Positions 8,285-16,805 of a stretch of DNA of 64,000 nt are shown here, piece by piece. Source of the DNA: Methanoculleus taiwanensis (GTDB taxonomy: Archaea; Halobacteriota; Methanomicrobia; Methanomicrobiales; Methanoculleaceae); assembly GCF_004102725.1 (NCBI RefSeq), contig NZ_LHQS01000002.1:124001-188000 (forward strand), read 5' to 3'. Each line of letters begins with the position of its first letter. The first letter of the stretch is position 1. Under the pieces are notes generated by a model. The model did no database searches and had not been told where the DNA came from. It saw nothing but the letters and a program-made list of their open reading frames with translations. The translations under genes and the position numbers were made by a program.

Positions 8285-9448
8285 CTACGAGGTCGCGACC
8301 TCGATGCACTCTTTTCGCGTTCCGAGCCGGGCGAGTGCCCCGCACATCCCCGGGACGTACGCGAGGGCTTTTCCCGAATCGACCATGATCGCCTTGTAGT
8401 GATCCATCGCCGGCGAGACGACCATGCAGGTGTCGGGGACGACCATCGCACCGCTCCGTTCGATGGCAGCGACAAGATCCTGGTTGTCCCGGGCTACGCT
8501 GCGGGCGACGAATACGAGGAGAGGTTTTGTTGTCCTTTTTCCGGTGAGGAGGTCGCCGATCTCCCGGAGTTCGTCCGGAGAGCAGTGCGGACACCCGATT
8601 GCGACCGCATCGACGTCCATCGTCTCAAAGAGATCCTCGATATCCTGTAGCCCGACGCTTATCCGTTCAAGCCCCTCGGTCTCGAACGTAAAGACCCTCG
8701 TCTCGGGGGTGATCTTCTCGACGTGATAGAGGGCGACCGCCCCGGTCGCGGCCATTGCCGCCCCGAGCGCTTTTAACTGGTCACGGCCCGGCCTGATCCC
8801 GGTGATGAACGGAATCCGGTTCCCGACTTCCTTTCCGGCGAGGTAGCCGATCGCGCCGTAGTGATCGGCATGCAGCGAGTCTCCCGCCTCCACCTCGACA
8901 ACGACGCCCGGCCGTCGGTTCGCGACGATATGCAGACCGTAGAAGGGGGTCTTCCCGATGATTGCGGCGGCGAGGGCGCTGGGGCCCCCCTCGCGGTTCG
9001 TCCGGGCTCCGATAACCGAGTTTGCATACGCAACGGCGCTCGATTCCGACCAGGCGAGGTGCTCGCCGTACTCGGTTCTCTGCAGGTAGTAGGGTGTGCA
9101 GGTACACTCCATCCTGATCCCGAGGCGGTGGTACGCGGTGAGCACCGCCTCCTGCTGGTGGGCAAACTCGGGCGTGATCCCGTCTAGGTCCCGCCACTCG
9201 TCCCGGGGCATCCCGATCGGGTTTAAGACCGTCGGCACCGCTACCCGGGCATCGAGTGTGGAGAGCCATTCAAGCCCCCATTTTCCGATCGTCTTGTACG
9301 ATGCGCCGCTCACCTGGGCGCTCGCGATCGGAACCAGTTTCTCCGCATTATACACCCGGCCGAGGGCGACCAGGATCTCCATCATCTTCTGCCGGGTCTC
9401 CCCGAACTCGCCGCTTAAGATCTTCTCGTCTTCTGCATCGAGATACAT
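8285..9448 (-). CDS. Aconitase X catalytic (large) subunit, phosphomevalonate dehydratase
   Basis: This 387-residue protein is a DUF521/aconitase X large subunit. In archaea this enzyme, with a small DUF126 subunit, dehydrates (R)-5-phosphomevalonate to trans-anhydromevalonate phosphate. The N-terminus MYLDAEDEKILSGEFGE and the segments CTPYYLQ, SSAVAYANSVIGARTNREGG and CPHCSPDELREIGDLL are typical; the cysteines at CTCTPYY and CPHC are candidate cluster ligands. The assignment to mevalonate metabolism rests on the adjacent UbiD-like and UbiX genes. The small subunit is not in this window. Four bases separate it from the upstream UbiD gene. Older annotation would say DUF521 protein. Confidence 0.9.
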   Translation of the reverse strand: MYLDAEDEKILSGEFGETRQKMMEILVALGRVYNAEKLVPIASAQVSGASYKTIGKWGLEWLSTLDARVAVPTVLNPIGMPRDEWRDLDGITPEFAHQQEAVLTAYHRLGIRMECTCTPYYLQRTEYGEHLAWSESSAVAYANSVIGARTNREGGPSALAAAIIGKTPFYGLHIVANRRPGVVVEVEAGDSLHADHYGAIGYLAGKEVGNRIPFITGIRPGRDQLKALGAAMAATGAVALYHVEKITPETRVFTFETEGLERISVGLQDIEDLFETMDVDAVAIGCPHCSPDELREIGDLLTGKRTTKPLLVFVARSVARDNQDLVAAIERSGAMVVPDTCMVVSPAMDHYKAIMVDSGKALAYVPGMCGALARLGTRKECIEVATS

Positions 9449-9452
9449 CGTT

Positions 9453-10694
9453 TCACTCCCATCCTGCCCGGACGAACTCGTCCTCTTTTCCCATCACCAT
9501 CGTGGCGTCTAGGCCAATCTTGACGTTCGTCCCATCGGCAAGCCGTGTCGGGTCGAGGGACGAACCACGCACTCCCGTGATCACCATAAGATCGGTATCC
9601 CCCCGGACACGGGTAGCGATGGCGAACTCGACGTCGACCGGGTCATAGATGTCGATATCCTCGTCGACCACGACGACGTGCTTGAGCGAGGTGTGGGCGG
9701 CGAAGGCTGCCATGATGGCGTTCTTTGCGTCGCCCTGCGTGTTCTTCCGGATCTGGACGACGGCGTGGAGGTAGCCCGCCCCGCCCTTTGTGAGCAGTAC
9801 GTCCCGCACCGTCGTCACTTCGCCGACCGCCCGATAGATCTTCGGCTCGTACGGCGCTCCCATCAGGAGTTTGTGCTCGTTCCCGGCGGGGAGGATCCCG
9901 TGATAGATCGGGTCGGCTTTGAGATACATGGCGGTGAACTCGATCACCGGCTCCTGCCTGACCGGGTCGTAGGTTCCGGTGATATCGACAAAAGGCCCTT
10001 CTGCGGCACGCTCCGTACCGATATATCCTTCGAGTACGATCTCGGCATCAGGAACCAGGATCCCGTTTCTGCACTCCCGCACGGTGATTTCTCCGCCCAG
10101 GAGCTCTGCTGCGTAGGCGAGTTCTTTTCCTACCGGAACCCGGGTGCAGCTTGCAAACGTCACCAGGGGGTGGGTGCCGATGGTGACCGCCACGGGAAGG
10201 CGCTCCCCCCGGGCAAGAGCGGTTTTGAGCATCGTGTGGGTGTGGCGTCCTTCGACAAGACGGGCTGCGACCCTTGTATCGTCGATCACCATCATCCGGT
10301 GGATCGAACCGTTCTCGATCTCTCCCTCGCGGGAGAAGACGATCCCCGCGGTGATATAGCGGCCGGCATCCCCGGGGAAGTGCTTCATGATCGGAAGGCG
10401 GGAGAGATCTGCTGGTTTGCCGCCCTGAAGCGGCCCTGCATTGACCACTCTGCCGGAGTAGGTCGCCTTAGCGAGGTGGGGAACCAGATCGCGTTCTTCG
10501 ACGCCGAGCGCCGCTGCGAGAGCCGAGCGGTCGGCCATCAGGTTCATGACCGCCCGGTGCCCGTCCACGTCGTGGAAGAAGAGTATGGTATCGTTCTCTT
10601 TCGATCGTCTCGGGGCGTCGAAGACTGACGAGCACGGCTCGCGGATATCCTCGACAGCCCCTTTTCTTCGCATCATCTCAATGAATTCACGCAT
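9453..10694 (-). CDS. UbiD family decarboxylase, trans-anhydromevalonate 5-phosphate decarboxylase
   Basis: The 413-residue product is a UbiD-family decarboxylase that would use prenylated FMN. Recognisable blocks are PLQGGKPADLSRLPIMKHFPG, AGIVFSREGEIENGSIHRMM, GTHPLVTFASCTRVPVGKEL and VEFTAMYLKADPIYHGILPA. Archaeal members beside aconitase X form the modified mevalonate pathway, converting trans-anhydromevalonate phosphate to isopentenyl phosphate. The gene overlaps the end of ubiX by eight bases, so the decarboxylase and the enzyme making its cofactor are translated together. Other UbiD substrates (4-hydroxybenzoate and similar) are possible from the fold alone, but the neighbourhood argues for isoprenoid synthesis. 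Confidence 0.9.
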   Translation of the reverse strand: MREFIEMMRRKGAVEDIREPCSSVFDAPRRSKENDTILFFHDVDGHRAVMNLMADRSALAAALGVEERDLVPHLAKATYSGRVVNAGPLQGGKPADLSRLPIMKHFPGDAGRYITAGIVFSREGEIENGSIHRMMVIDDTRVAARLVEGRHTHTMLKTALARGERLPVAVTIGTHPLVTFASCTRVPVGKELAYAAELLGGEITVRECRNGILVPDAEIVLEGYIGTERAAEGPFVDITGTYDPVRQEPVIEFTAMYLKADPIYHGILPAGNEHKLLMGAPYEPKIYRAVGEVTTVRDVLLTKGGAGYLHAVVQIRKNTQGDAKNAIMAAFAAHTSLKHVVVVDEDIDIYDPVDVEFAIATRVRGDTDLMVITGVRGSSLDPTRLADGTNVKIGLDATMVMGKEDEFVRAGWE

Positions 10695-11241
10695 CGTATC
10701 CGCTCCATCGCACGCCGAGACGGTGCTCGACGCCCAGGTGATCCAGCACCCGTGCAGCGACCATGTCGACGAGGTCGTCTATCGTCTCCGGGTTCTGGTA
10801 GAACGGCGGGCTTGCCACCATGACTGTTGCACCCGCTTCGTCGGCCGCAAGCATGTTCTTTAAGTGTATCCGGGAAAGCGGCATCTCCCGGAGAAGAAGG
10901 ATGCACCGCCGTCTCTCTTTTAAGCAGACGTCCGCCGCACGGGTGATGAGGTTCTCGGCAAATCCGTTGCTGACGGCTGCAAGTGTCTTCATGCTGCAGG
11001 GTGCGATCGCCATCCCGTCATACCGGAACGATCCGCTGGCGATATCCGCAGCAAGATCGCTGTTCTCGGCGTAGATCGCGTCGAACCCGACAAGGTCGAC
11101 CCGCTCGATCTCTGCTATCTGGCGGGCGACGTCCGAGATGACAATGTGAACGGTCGCCTTCTCGCAGAGCACCTCGAGGATGCGGCGGGCGTAGATAACC
11201 CCGCTCGCTCCTGTAACCCCGATAACATATTCTTTCGTCAT
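10687..11241 (-). CDS. ubiX: Flavin prenyltransferase UbiX
   Basis: UbiX transfers a dimethylallyl group to FMN to make the prenylated-FMN cofactor used by UbiD enzymes. The 184-residue length fits the family. The flavin-binding N-terminus VIGVTGASGVIYARRILEVL, the segment MAIAPCSMKTLAAVSNG and RCILLLREMPLSRIHLKNML are diagnostic. A longer open frame exists, but the ATG at 11241 overlaps the HD-hydrolase stop by ATGA and starts directly at the flavodoxin-like strand. It is followed by its probable client UbiD with an eight-base overlap. Confidence 0.95.
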   Translation of the reverse strand: MTKEYVIGVTGASGVIYARRILEVLCEKATVHIVISDVARQIAEIERVDLVGFDAIYAENSDLAADIASGSFRYDGMAIAPCSMKTLAAVSNGFAENLITRAADVCLKERRRCILLLREMPLSRIHLKNMLAADEAGATVMVASPPFYQNPETIDDLVDMVAARVLDHLGVEHRLGVRWSGYDA

Positions 11242-12494
11242 AAACCCTCTTTCTGGTATGCGATCATCAGTTTGTCCTGTTTTGTCGGGCGCTTGACCCG
11301 GAGCACCTCGATAGCCGCCTGTTCGACGGCAGTCCGGTGTTCGGCCGGTGCATAGACCCCGAGGCGCCACTGCTGCCTTCTCGTGTCGTTTAAGGTATTG
11401 ATAAGCGGAGAGACCTCCTCGAGCTCCACCAGGGTATGGCTGCTCCTGACCCTGACCTCCATCGACATCTCGCCCGGGAGCGGGGGAATATCGACGAGCA
11501 CCTGCCATTCCTCGATGCCGGCGGATTCGGCTATCTCCCGGCCGATCGTCCGCTCCTTTGCAAGGTTCAGGTCGGTCAGGACGGCGGCCAGGTTTACCCG
11601 GTCCTCCCCCACGTAGAGCGCCCGTTTGTAGAGGGTGCGGTTGTAGACTCTGGCAGCGAGGTCGCGGGCAACCGGGCTCGCCGATGCCTTCAGCATCTCC
11701 ATGCAGGCGGCGTCGTCCATCCGCATCATCGCAGCCGGATCGGTGGCGGGAACCGACCGAAGGTGCTCGATGACGGCCAGGATGAACATGCTCGTCGCGA
11801 TCCGGCTGACGTGGTGGAAGTAGACCGCGGGACGCATCAGCGTCCGGGCTATCAGGAGCGACTCCGCCGCGTTGATGCCGTTCTCTTCGAGTCCTACGCC
11901 TGAGTCGGTGAGGATGATGCTCCTGATCAGGCGGTCTGCATCCACCGTCCCATAGGGAACACCGGTGTAGTGTGCATCACGCATCAGGTAGTCCATCCGG
12001 TCGACATCGAGGCTCCCGTGGATGATCCCCGCAAGGCGATGCCGGCCGCCGATCACGGTACAGACCTCGGCGGGACTGATCCCCTCGCCCTCGAGGATCC
12101 CGGCTATCGGGTCGGTCTTCAGCAGGGTGGAAACCTCGTGGTGGCTTCTTCCGGCATATGCCTCCATGACGGGTTCGATGACGTGCGAGAACGGGCCATG
12201 ACCGATATCGTGGAGAAGAGCAGCGACGGTGACGAGCTCTCGTTCGTTCGGGGTGAGGTCGAGTTTCCGCGAGAGCAGGGCGGCTAAGTGCATCGTCCCG
12301 AGCGAGTGTTCGAAACGGGTGTGGTTCGCTCCGGGGTAGACGAGATTCGCGAATCCGAGCTGTGATATATGGCGGAGGCGCTGAACCTCCCCGGTATCGA
12401 GCAGGCGAAGTGCGAGCGCATCCGCCTCCACGTAGCCGTGCACCGGATCCTTGATGATCTTCATCGCTTTCATGTGAGCGTGTGCTGACTGCAC
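11238..12494 (-). CDS. HD-domain phosphohydrolase (SAMHD1/dGTPase-like)
   Basis: This is an HD-superfamily metal-dependent phosphohydrolase of about 418 residues. It begins MKIIKDPVHGYVE after a short extension and carries HTRFEHSLGTMHLA, the HD motif ALLHDIGHGPFSHVIE, and later DVDRMDYLMRDAHYTG, which together place it with the SAMHD1/YdhJ-type enzymes acting on (d)NTPs or related phosphates. The earliest start is a GTG at 12494, 35 bases below a TATAAAA box; ATG codons at 12473 and 12464 are alternatives. It heads the operon with ubiX, ubiD and aconitase X. A link to isoprenoid phosphate metabolism is unproven. Confidence 0.87.
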   Translation of the reverse strand: MQSAHAHMKAMKIIKDPVHGYVEADALALRLLDTGEVQRLRHISQLGFANLVYPGANHTRFEHSLGTMHLAALLSRKLDLTPNERELVTVAALLHDIGHGPFSHVIEPVMEAYAGRSHHEVSTLLKTDPIAGILEGEGISPAEVCTVIGGRHRLAGIIHGSLDVDRMDYLMRDAHYTGVPYGTVDADRLIRSIILTDSGVGLEENGINAAESLLIARTLMRPAVYFHHVSRIATSMFILAVIEHLRSVPATDPAAMMRMDDAACMEMLKASASPVARDLAARVYNRTLYKRALYVGEDRVNLAAVLTDLNLAKERTIGREIAESAGIEEWQVLVDIPPLPGEMSMEVRVRSSHTLVELEEVSPLINTLNDTRRQQWRLGVYAPAEHRTAVEQAAIEVLRVKRPTKQDKLMIAYQKEGL

Positions 12495-12528
12495 ATTAAT
12501 CAGTTTCTCCCGCTCTGCGCGGTCTGCT

Positions 12529-12540
12529 GTTTTTTATACA
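12529..12540 (-). promoter_or_regulatory. TATA box of the HD-ubiX-ubiD-acnX operon
   Basis: TATAAAAAACAG on the minus strand lies about 35-46 bases before the GTG start of the HD gene and predicts a transcript leader of about 15-20 bases that contains the GGGAG ribosome site. Confidence 0.5.
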
Positions 12541-12667
12541 TTGGTCGGTGCCGCCTTGATACTTTTGGAGAAGGAGTTCTGTGTGACGCAGGCCACTCCG
12601 GAGCCTTTCGACCGATGCCCGGGCAATCCGATCAACCTTCTTCATCTAGCAGAAACATACGTCTGCT

Positions 12668-13576
12668 ATGATCACCTTCCTCTCGGGCGGGACGGGAACG
12701 CCGAGGCTGATACGGGGCATCCGGCAGGTCATCTACGACCACGAGATCGCGGTCGTTGCCAATACCGCCGACGATCTCTGGATCAGCGGCAACCACCATG
12801 CTCCCGATATCGAGACACTCATGTTCCTCTTTGCGGGTATCCTGAACACCGCCACCTGGCAGGGGATCCGCGGCGACACCTTCTCGACGCACCGGTTCCT
12901 TAAGCGGGTGGCAGGGGATGAGTGGCTCGCGATAGGGGACAAAGTCCGCGCTGTGCAGATCGCCCGGGGAGAGATGCTCCGGTCGGGTATGACGCCGACG
13001 GAGGCAACACGGCTCCAGAGCACCGCTCTTGGTATCGCGGCGCGGATTCTTCCGATGACCGATACCGAGATCACCACTTTCGTGGAGACGGATACCGGAA
13101 TCATGGGAATCTTCGAGTACTGCCGGGCAGGGCTTGAGAACCCCGCTATCCGGAGGATCGTCCGTGCCGGTGAAGAGGAGCCGGTCGCAACGCCTGAGGT
13201 TCTCTCGGCGATAGAAGAGAGTGATGCCGTTATAATCGGGCCGGATAATCCCGTCCGGAGCATCCTTCCCATCTTCGACTGCGCCGGTATCCGGGAAGCG
13301 CTTCAGGATCGGTTCGTCATTGCAGTCTCCCCGTTCCGGGGGGATACCACTCCTGACCCGACGGAGGCGGCACTGATGCGGGCTGCAGGGGAGGAGGCGA
13401 CCTCGGCGGGCATCTGGCATCTCTACCGGGAGATCGCGGACGTCTTCGTGCAGGATATCCGCGACCCTGAAGTCGTCGAGGGGTCGCTTCGCCTCGAGAC
13501 CCGCGTCTGGCGTGATCGGAATGCCGAATCGCTTGCATGGGATCTCATGGCGGTCATCAGGCATGCAAGACGGTGA
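12668..13576 (+). CDS. CofD-like 2-phospho-L-lactate transferase paralog (divergent)
   Basis: CofD joins a phospholactyl (or phosphoenolpyruvyl) group to the deazaflavin Fo in coenzyme F420 synthesis. This 302-residue copy has the family N-terminus [18 protein letters not shown] and NTADDLW, IRGDTFSTH, LPMTDTEITTFVETD and IGPDNPVRS. At the segment that reads GDLDRAVH in the next gene, this copy reads GDKVRAVQ, losing the Asp and His conserved in CofD; WWGI is WQGI and FQEYW is FEYC. It may therefore have changed activity or partner. It lies 90 bases upstream of a second, canonical cofD in the same direction, evidently a tandem duplication. Confidence 0.85.
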   Translation: MITFLSGGTGTPRLIRGIRQVIYDHEIAVVANTADDLWISGNHHAPDIETLMFLFAGILNTATWQGIRGDTFSTHRFLKRVAGDEWLAIGDKVRAVQIARGEMLRSGMTPTEATRLQSTALGIAARILPMTDTEITTFVETDTGIMGIFEYCRAGLENPAIRRIVRAGEEEPVATPEVLSAIEESDAVIIGPDNPVRSILPIFDCAGIREALQDRFVIAVSPFRGDTTPDPTEAALMRAAGEEATSAGIWHLYREIADVFVQDIRDPEVVEGSLRLETRVWRDRNAESLAWDLMAVIRHARR

Positions 13577-13630
13577 AAGCGCCGGGAAATCGACGATACT
13601 GCGGGGGGTTAACCCGGCCTATTTGACAAC

Positions 13631-13638
13631 CTTCTTAT
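13631..13638 (+). promoter_or_regulatory. TATA-like element upstream of second cofD
   Basis: CTTATAGG lies about 30-36 bases before the ATG at 13667 and gives the second cofD its own probable promoter within the 90-base gap between the paralogs. Confidence 0.35.
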
Positions 13639-13666
13639 AGGTAAGGTCTATTACCCCTATAACTGC

Positions 13667-14566
13667 ATGATTACGTTCCTCTCGGGCGGAACGGGAACGC
13701 CGAAACTGCTTCGCGGCATCCAGGAAGTGCTGGATGAACGCGAGATCAGCGTGATCGTCAACACGGCCGAGGATATGTGGCTCACGGGAAATCACCTCTC
13801 TCCCGATATCGATACCGTACTCTACCTCTTTGCGGAGACCCTCGACACGACGAAGTGGTGGGGTATCCGCGGTGATACCTTCATCACCCACGAGTACCTG
13901 CAGAAACTCGGCGTCGACGAGTTCATCGCGGTCGGGGATCTCGACCGGGCGGTACATGCGGCACGAGGGGAGCAGCTCCGCTCGGGCATGACGCTGACAG
14001 CATCAACAAAGGCGCTTGCAGAGCGCCTCGGTGTGCAGGCGACGGTTCTTCCTATGACCGACTCGGAAGTGACGACGTATGTCGAGACCGCCGACGGCTG
14101 CATCCACTTCCAGGAGTACTGGGTGAAACACCGGGGGACTGTGGAGATATCCGGTGTCGTCCGGAGAGCCCGGGAGCCCCCGGTGGCGACGCCTGACGTG
14201 CTCTCGGCGATAGAAGAGAGCGACGCCGTGATCATCGGCCCCTCAAACCCCGTGACCAGTATCTCTCCCATTCTCGAGTGTGCAGGTGTTCGTGAAGCGC
14301 TCAAAAAGCAGCATGTGGTTGCGATCAGCCCGTTCATCGGGGATGCGCCGATCAGCGGACCTGCCGCGGCGCTGATGCGGGCTTTCCGGTGCGAACCGAC
14401 ATCTGCAGGAACATTCGGGCTCTACGAAGATTTTCTCGATCTCTTCGTGCAGGACGTCCGCGATCCGGTAGAGATCGACGGCGCGCTCCGCCTCGATACC
14501 CTTATGGTCAACCGGGGCAAAAGCGTCGATCTCGCAAAGAATATTCTCCGGATCTTTGGCCGGTAA
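13667..14566 (+). CDS. cofD: 2-phospho-L-lactate transferase
   Basis: This 299-residue protein is the canonical CofD of the pair and acts in coenzyme F420 assembly (transfer of the lactyl-phosphate moiety to Fo). It keeps the [12 protein letters not shown] nucleotide loop, [36 protein letters not shown], the [13 protein letters not shown] segment and [10 protein letters not shown]. Compared with its upstream neighbour it retains the Asp-x-x-x-His of the GDxDRAxH block. It probably has its own promoter. F420 is the central hydride carrier of methanogenesis, so this gene is expected to be essential. The convergent nifU gene ends 17 bases away. Confidence 0.93.
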   Translation: MITFLSGGTGTPKLLRGIQEVLDEREISVIVNTAEDMWLTGNHLSPDIDTVLYLFAETLDTTKWWGIRGDTFITHEYLQKLGVDEFIAVGDLDRAVHAARGEQLRSGMTLTASTKALAERLGVQATVLPMTDSEVTTYVETADGCIHFQEYWVKHRGTVEISGVVRRAREPPVATPDVLSAIEESDAVIIGPSNPVTSISPILECAGVREALKKQHVVAISPFIGDAPISGPAAALMRAFRCEPTSAGTFGLYEDFLDLFVQDVRDPVEIDGALRLDTLMVNRGKSVDLAKNILRIFGR

Positions 14567-14583
14567 CGGGAGGCGGAGCAGAT

Positions 14584-14970
14584 CTACGCTCCCTGCCGGC
14601 TCCGGTAGTCTTTTATCGCCTCGTGGAGTGCATCCGCCGCAAGGTTCGAGCAGTGCATCTTCCGCGGCGGCAGCCCGTCGAGCTCGGTGGCCACATCATT
14701 CCGGGTGATGGTCATCGCCTCGTCGAGGGTCTTTCCCCTGGCCATGTCGGTGACCATGCTGCTCGTGGCGATGGCCGAACCGCATCCGAACGTACGAAAC
14801 TTGATATCTTCGATCCGGTCGTCCTTCACCTTGATGAAGATCTCCATGATGTCGCCGCAGACGGGGTTGCCGACCTTGCCGTATCCGTCCGCATCTTCGA
14901 TGACCCCGACGTTGTGCGGGTTCATGAAGTGCTCCATCACCTTCTGGCTGTAGCCTACCTGTTCTGCCAT
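14584..14970 (-). CDS. nifU: NifU/IscU-type iron-sulfur scaffold
   Basis: The 128-residue single-domain protein is an IscU-type scaffold on which Fe-S clusters are built. The three ligand cysteines are present: NPVCGD (near residue 38), RTFGCGSAIA (near 63) and RKMHCSNLA (near 107). The Asp in VCGD, which controls cluster release, is also kept. It is the last gene of a minus-strand sulfur operon and starts 16 bases after the NifS-like gene. Because that NifS partner lacks its PLP lysine, sulfur for this scaffold may come from the TusA/DsrE proteins or from free sulfide. Confidence 0.94.
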   Translation of the reverse strand: MAEQVGYSQKVMEHFMNPHNVGVIEDADGYGKVGNPVCGDIMEIFIKVKDDRIEDIKFRTFGCGSAIATSSMVTDMARGKTLDEAMTITRNDVATELDGLPPRKMHCSNLAADALHEAIKDYRSRQGA

Positions 14971-14986
14971 GCGAGCGTCACCTCGA

Positions 14987-16138
14987 TTACAGCGGTGTAA
15001 TAGCGCGCAGCCGTTTAACAGTTTCTCTCGCCGCGTCTACGACCATCGGCACCTGCTCCATGGTGTTCGAACGGCCCAGGGTCGCGATCATGGAGCCGTG
15101 CGCTTCCTCGTGCCGAAGGCCTATTGCGAGAAGAACGTGGGACGCTTCAAGCGTTCGCGAGGTGCAGGCCGAGCCGGTGGCGACCGCGATACCGTACATG
15201 TCCATGGCGAGCTGAATACTCTCTCCTTCTATGCGGGAGAAGCGGAAACTGGCGTGGTGCGGGAGACGCTTTACAGGGTGGCCGGTAAGGTAGGCTTCGT
15301 CGATGGTCAGGATCCTTTCGATAAGCCGATCCCGTATCCCGGCAAGCCGCCTGCTCTCCCCCTGCATATCGGCTCCGGCGATGCGTGCGGCCTCGCCCAT
15401 CCCGACGATCCCGAAGAGGTTCTCGGTGCCCGACCGGAGCCCCCGTTCCTGTCCTCCGCCGAAGATCACCGGCTGCTCCCGGACGCCCGGGCGTATGTAC
15501 AGGGCGCCGATTCCTTCCGGCCCGCCGAGCTGATTTCCTGAGAGCGTGAGGAGATCGATGCCGTCACGCTGCACGTCGATAGGAATCCGGCCCGCCGCAT
15601 CCGTTGCATCGACATGGAGATATCTGCCCCGGTCGTGGACGATCCCGGCAATCTCCGGGATAGGTTCGACGGTGCCGATCTCGTTGTTCGCGTAGATGAC
15701 CGAAGTCACTGCCGTCTCGGGCGTCACGATCCCGTTCAAAGCCTCGAGGTCGACGACGCCCATCGCATCGACCGGTATCCGGTCGAACGCAAAACCGCTC
15801 TTCTGGAGATCTTTCGCAGGATTTATGACGGAGATATGTTCAATCGTGCTCGCCGCAATCTTCTTTCCGGTGCGGATGTTCCGTAGAGCAGTGCCGCGTA
15901 CGGCGATGTTATTCGACTCGGTGGCGCCGCTCGTGAAGATGATCGACTGGGTATCCTCCGCATTGATCAGGTCGGCGACTCTGCCGCGTGCCTCCTCGAT
16001 GGCAGACTTTGCCGTAAGCCCTTCGTTGTAGAGGCTCGACGGGTTCCCGACCTTCTCGGTCAGGTACGGCAGAGCGGCATCGAGGACTCGCGGATCGACC
16101 GGCATCGCCGCTGCATGGTCGAGGTAAATTCTCTCCAT
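14987..16138 (-). CDS. NifS/IscS-like protein lacking the PLP lysine
   Basis: The 383-residue protein has the complete cysteine-desulfurase fold: LDHAAAMPVDPRVLDA at the N-terminus, FTSGATESNNIAVRG, STIEHISVI, YANNEIGTVEPI, and the active-site loop ATGSACTSRTLEASHVL with Cys325. The PLP Schiff-base motif, normally SxHKxxGPKG, reads SGNQLGGPEG, so the lysine is Gln203 and the preceding His is Asn202; the DAVQA motif reads DATDA. It therefore cannot form the normal internal aldimine. An Archaeoglobus IscS with the same defect is, as I recall, reported to lack desulfurase activity yet to bind IscU and lend a cysteine to its cluster. A similar role beside NifU is inferred. Confidence 0.9.
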   Translation of the reverse strand: MERIYLDHAAAMPVDPRVLDAALPYLTEKVGNPSSLYNEGLTAKSAIEEARGRVADLINAEDTQSIIFTSGATESNNIAVRGTALRNIRTGKKIAASTIEHISVINPAKDLQKSGFAFDRIPVDAMGVVDLEALNGIVTPETAVTSVIYANNEIGTVEPIPEIAGIVHDRGRYLHVDATDAAGRIPIDVQRDGIDLLTLSGNQLGGPEGIGALYIRPGVREQPVIFGGGQERGLRSGTENLFGIVGMGEAARIAGADMQGESRRLAGIRDRLIERILTIDEAYLTGHPVKRLPHHASFRFSRIEGESIQLAMDMYGIAVATGSACTSRTLEASHVLLAIGLRHEEAHGSMIATLGRSNTMEQVPMVVDAARETVKRLRAITPL

Positions 16139-16147
16139 AAGCCCGCT

Positions 16148-16507
16148 CTAAAAGGTTATGACGGCGTCTGCATCGATTGCAAGGTCGTTCAGCGTCACCG
16201 CACCGACGATCTTTCCTTCCGGTATGAAGTCTCCCCGCTCAAGTCCGAGCAGCTGCGTGCTCTGTTCGCAGATGTAAATGTTTACGCCCGAAGCTATCGC
16301 CTGGTTCAGTATCTCGGCGAGACCCGGGAAGTTCCCGACCCGGATCTTCTCCGCCTCTCCCTTCTTGACGACGGTCACCCCTTTGATCATAAAGAAGATG
16401 TCCGCATTCATCTCCATCGCCCGGGCCGTCATCCCGAGGACGAAGGGGGCGTAGAGCCGCTCCGGGGTATCGGTACCGCTTGTCTGGACGTAGAGAAGTC
16501 TGGGCAT
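16148..16507 (-). CDS. DsrE family sulfur-relay protein
   Basis: This 119-residue single-domain protein is DsrE/DsrF-like. It begins MPRLLYVQTSGTDTPERLYA and contains ADIFFMIKGVTVVKKG and GVNIYICEQSTQLLGL. The Cys in YICEQS (near residue 86) sits where many DsrE relatives carry a persulfide-bearing cysteine. Partners are usually TusA proteins, three of which are encoded immediately upstream, the nearest ending five bases away. The NifS-like gene follows after nine bases. Inference: it passes sulfane sulfur between the TusA carriers and the NifS/NifU pair. Confidence 0.87.
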   Translation of the reverse strand: MPRLLYVQTSGTDTPERLYAPFVLGMTARAMEMNADIFFMIKGVTVVKKGEAEKIRVGNFPGLAEILNQAIASGVNIYICEQSTQLLGLERGDFIPEGKIVGAVTLNDLAIDADAVITF

Positions 16508-16511
16508 GTTC

Positions 16512-16745
16512 TCACGTTCCCGCCTTTCGTATATAAAATGTCGTCACGCCGGAGGCTTTCTCGGTCTCCACGACCTCGTGCCCCATCCGCTTCGCCCAGA
16601 CCTTCACATCCTCTTTTGTTGCCTCCGCATCGACATCGACTTTCAGGATAGATCCCCGCTCAAGCGGATCCATCCCATCTTTCAGCATAAACATCGGTGC
16701 CTGGCAGAAAGAGCCCTTACAGTCAACGTACCTGTCGGCATGCAC
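16512..16745 (-). CDS. TusA-like sulfur carrier (variant CQAP motif)
   Basis: The 77-residue protein has the TusA fold. The active Cys (Cys14) lies in DCKGSFCQAPMFMLKD, where the usual CPxP motif has become CQAP, and the C-terminus GVTTFYIRKAGT matches the others. I start at GTG 16745 because a perfect GGGGAGGTGAT ribosome site lies five bases before it; no ATG with such a site is available. All three tandem TusA copies carry an extra Cys in a DC..G segment before the motif. It is followed after four bases by the DsrE gene. Confidence 0.86.
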   Translation of the reverse strand: MHADRYVDCKGSFCQAPMFMLKDGMDPLERGSILKVDVDAEATKEDVKVWAKRMGHEVVETEKASGVTTFYIRKAGT

Positions 16746-16805
16746 CGCACATCACCTCCCCTGCAGGAAGGGCGGGGATGCTTAATGAGCACTCCCCGTC
16801 CTCCG

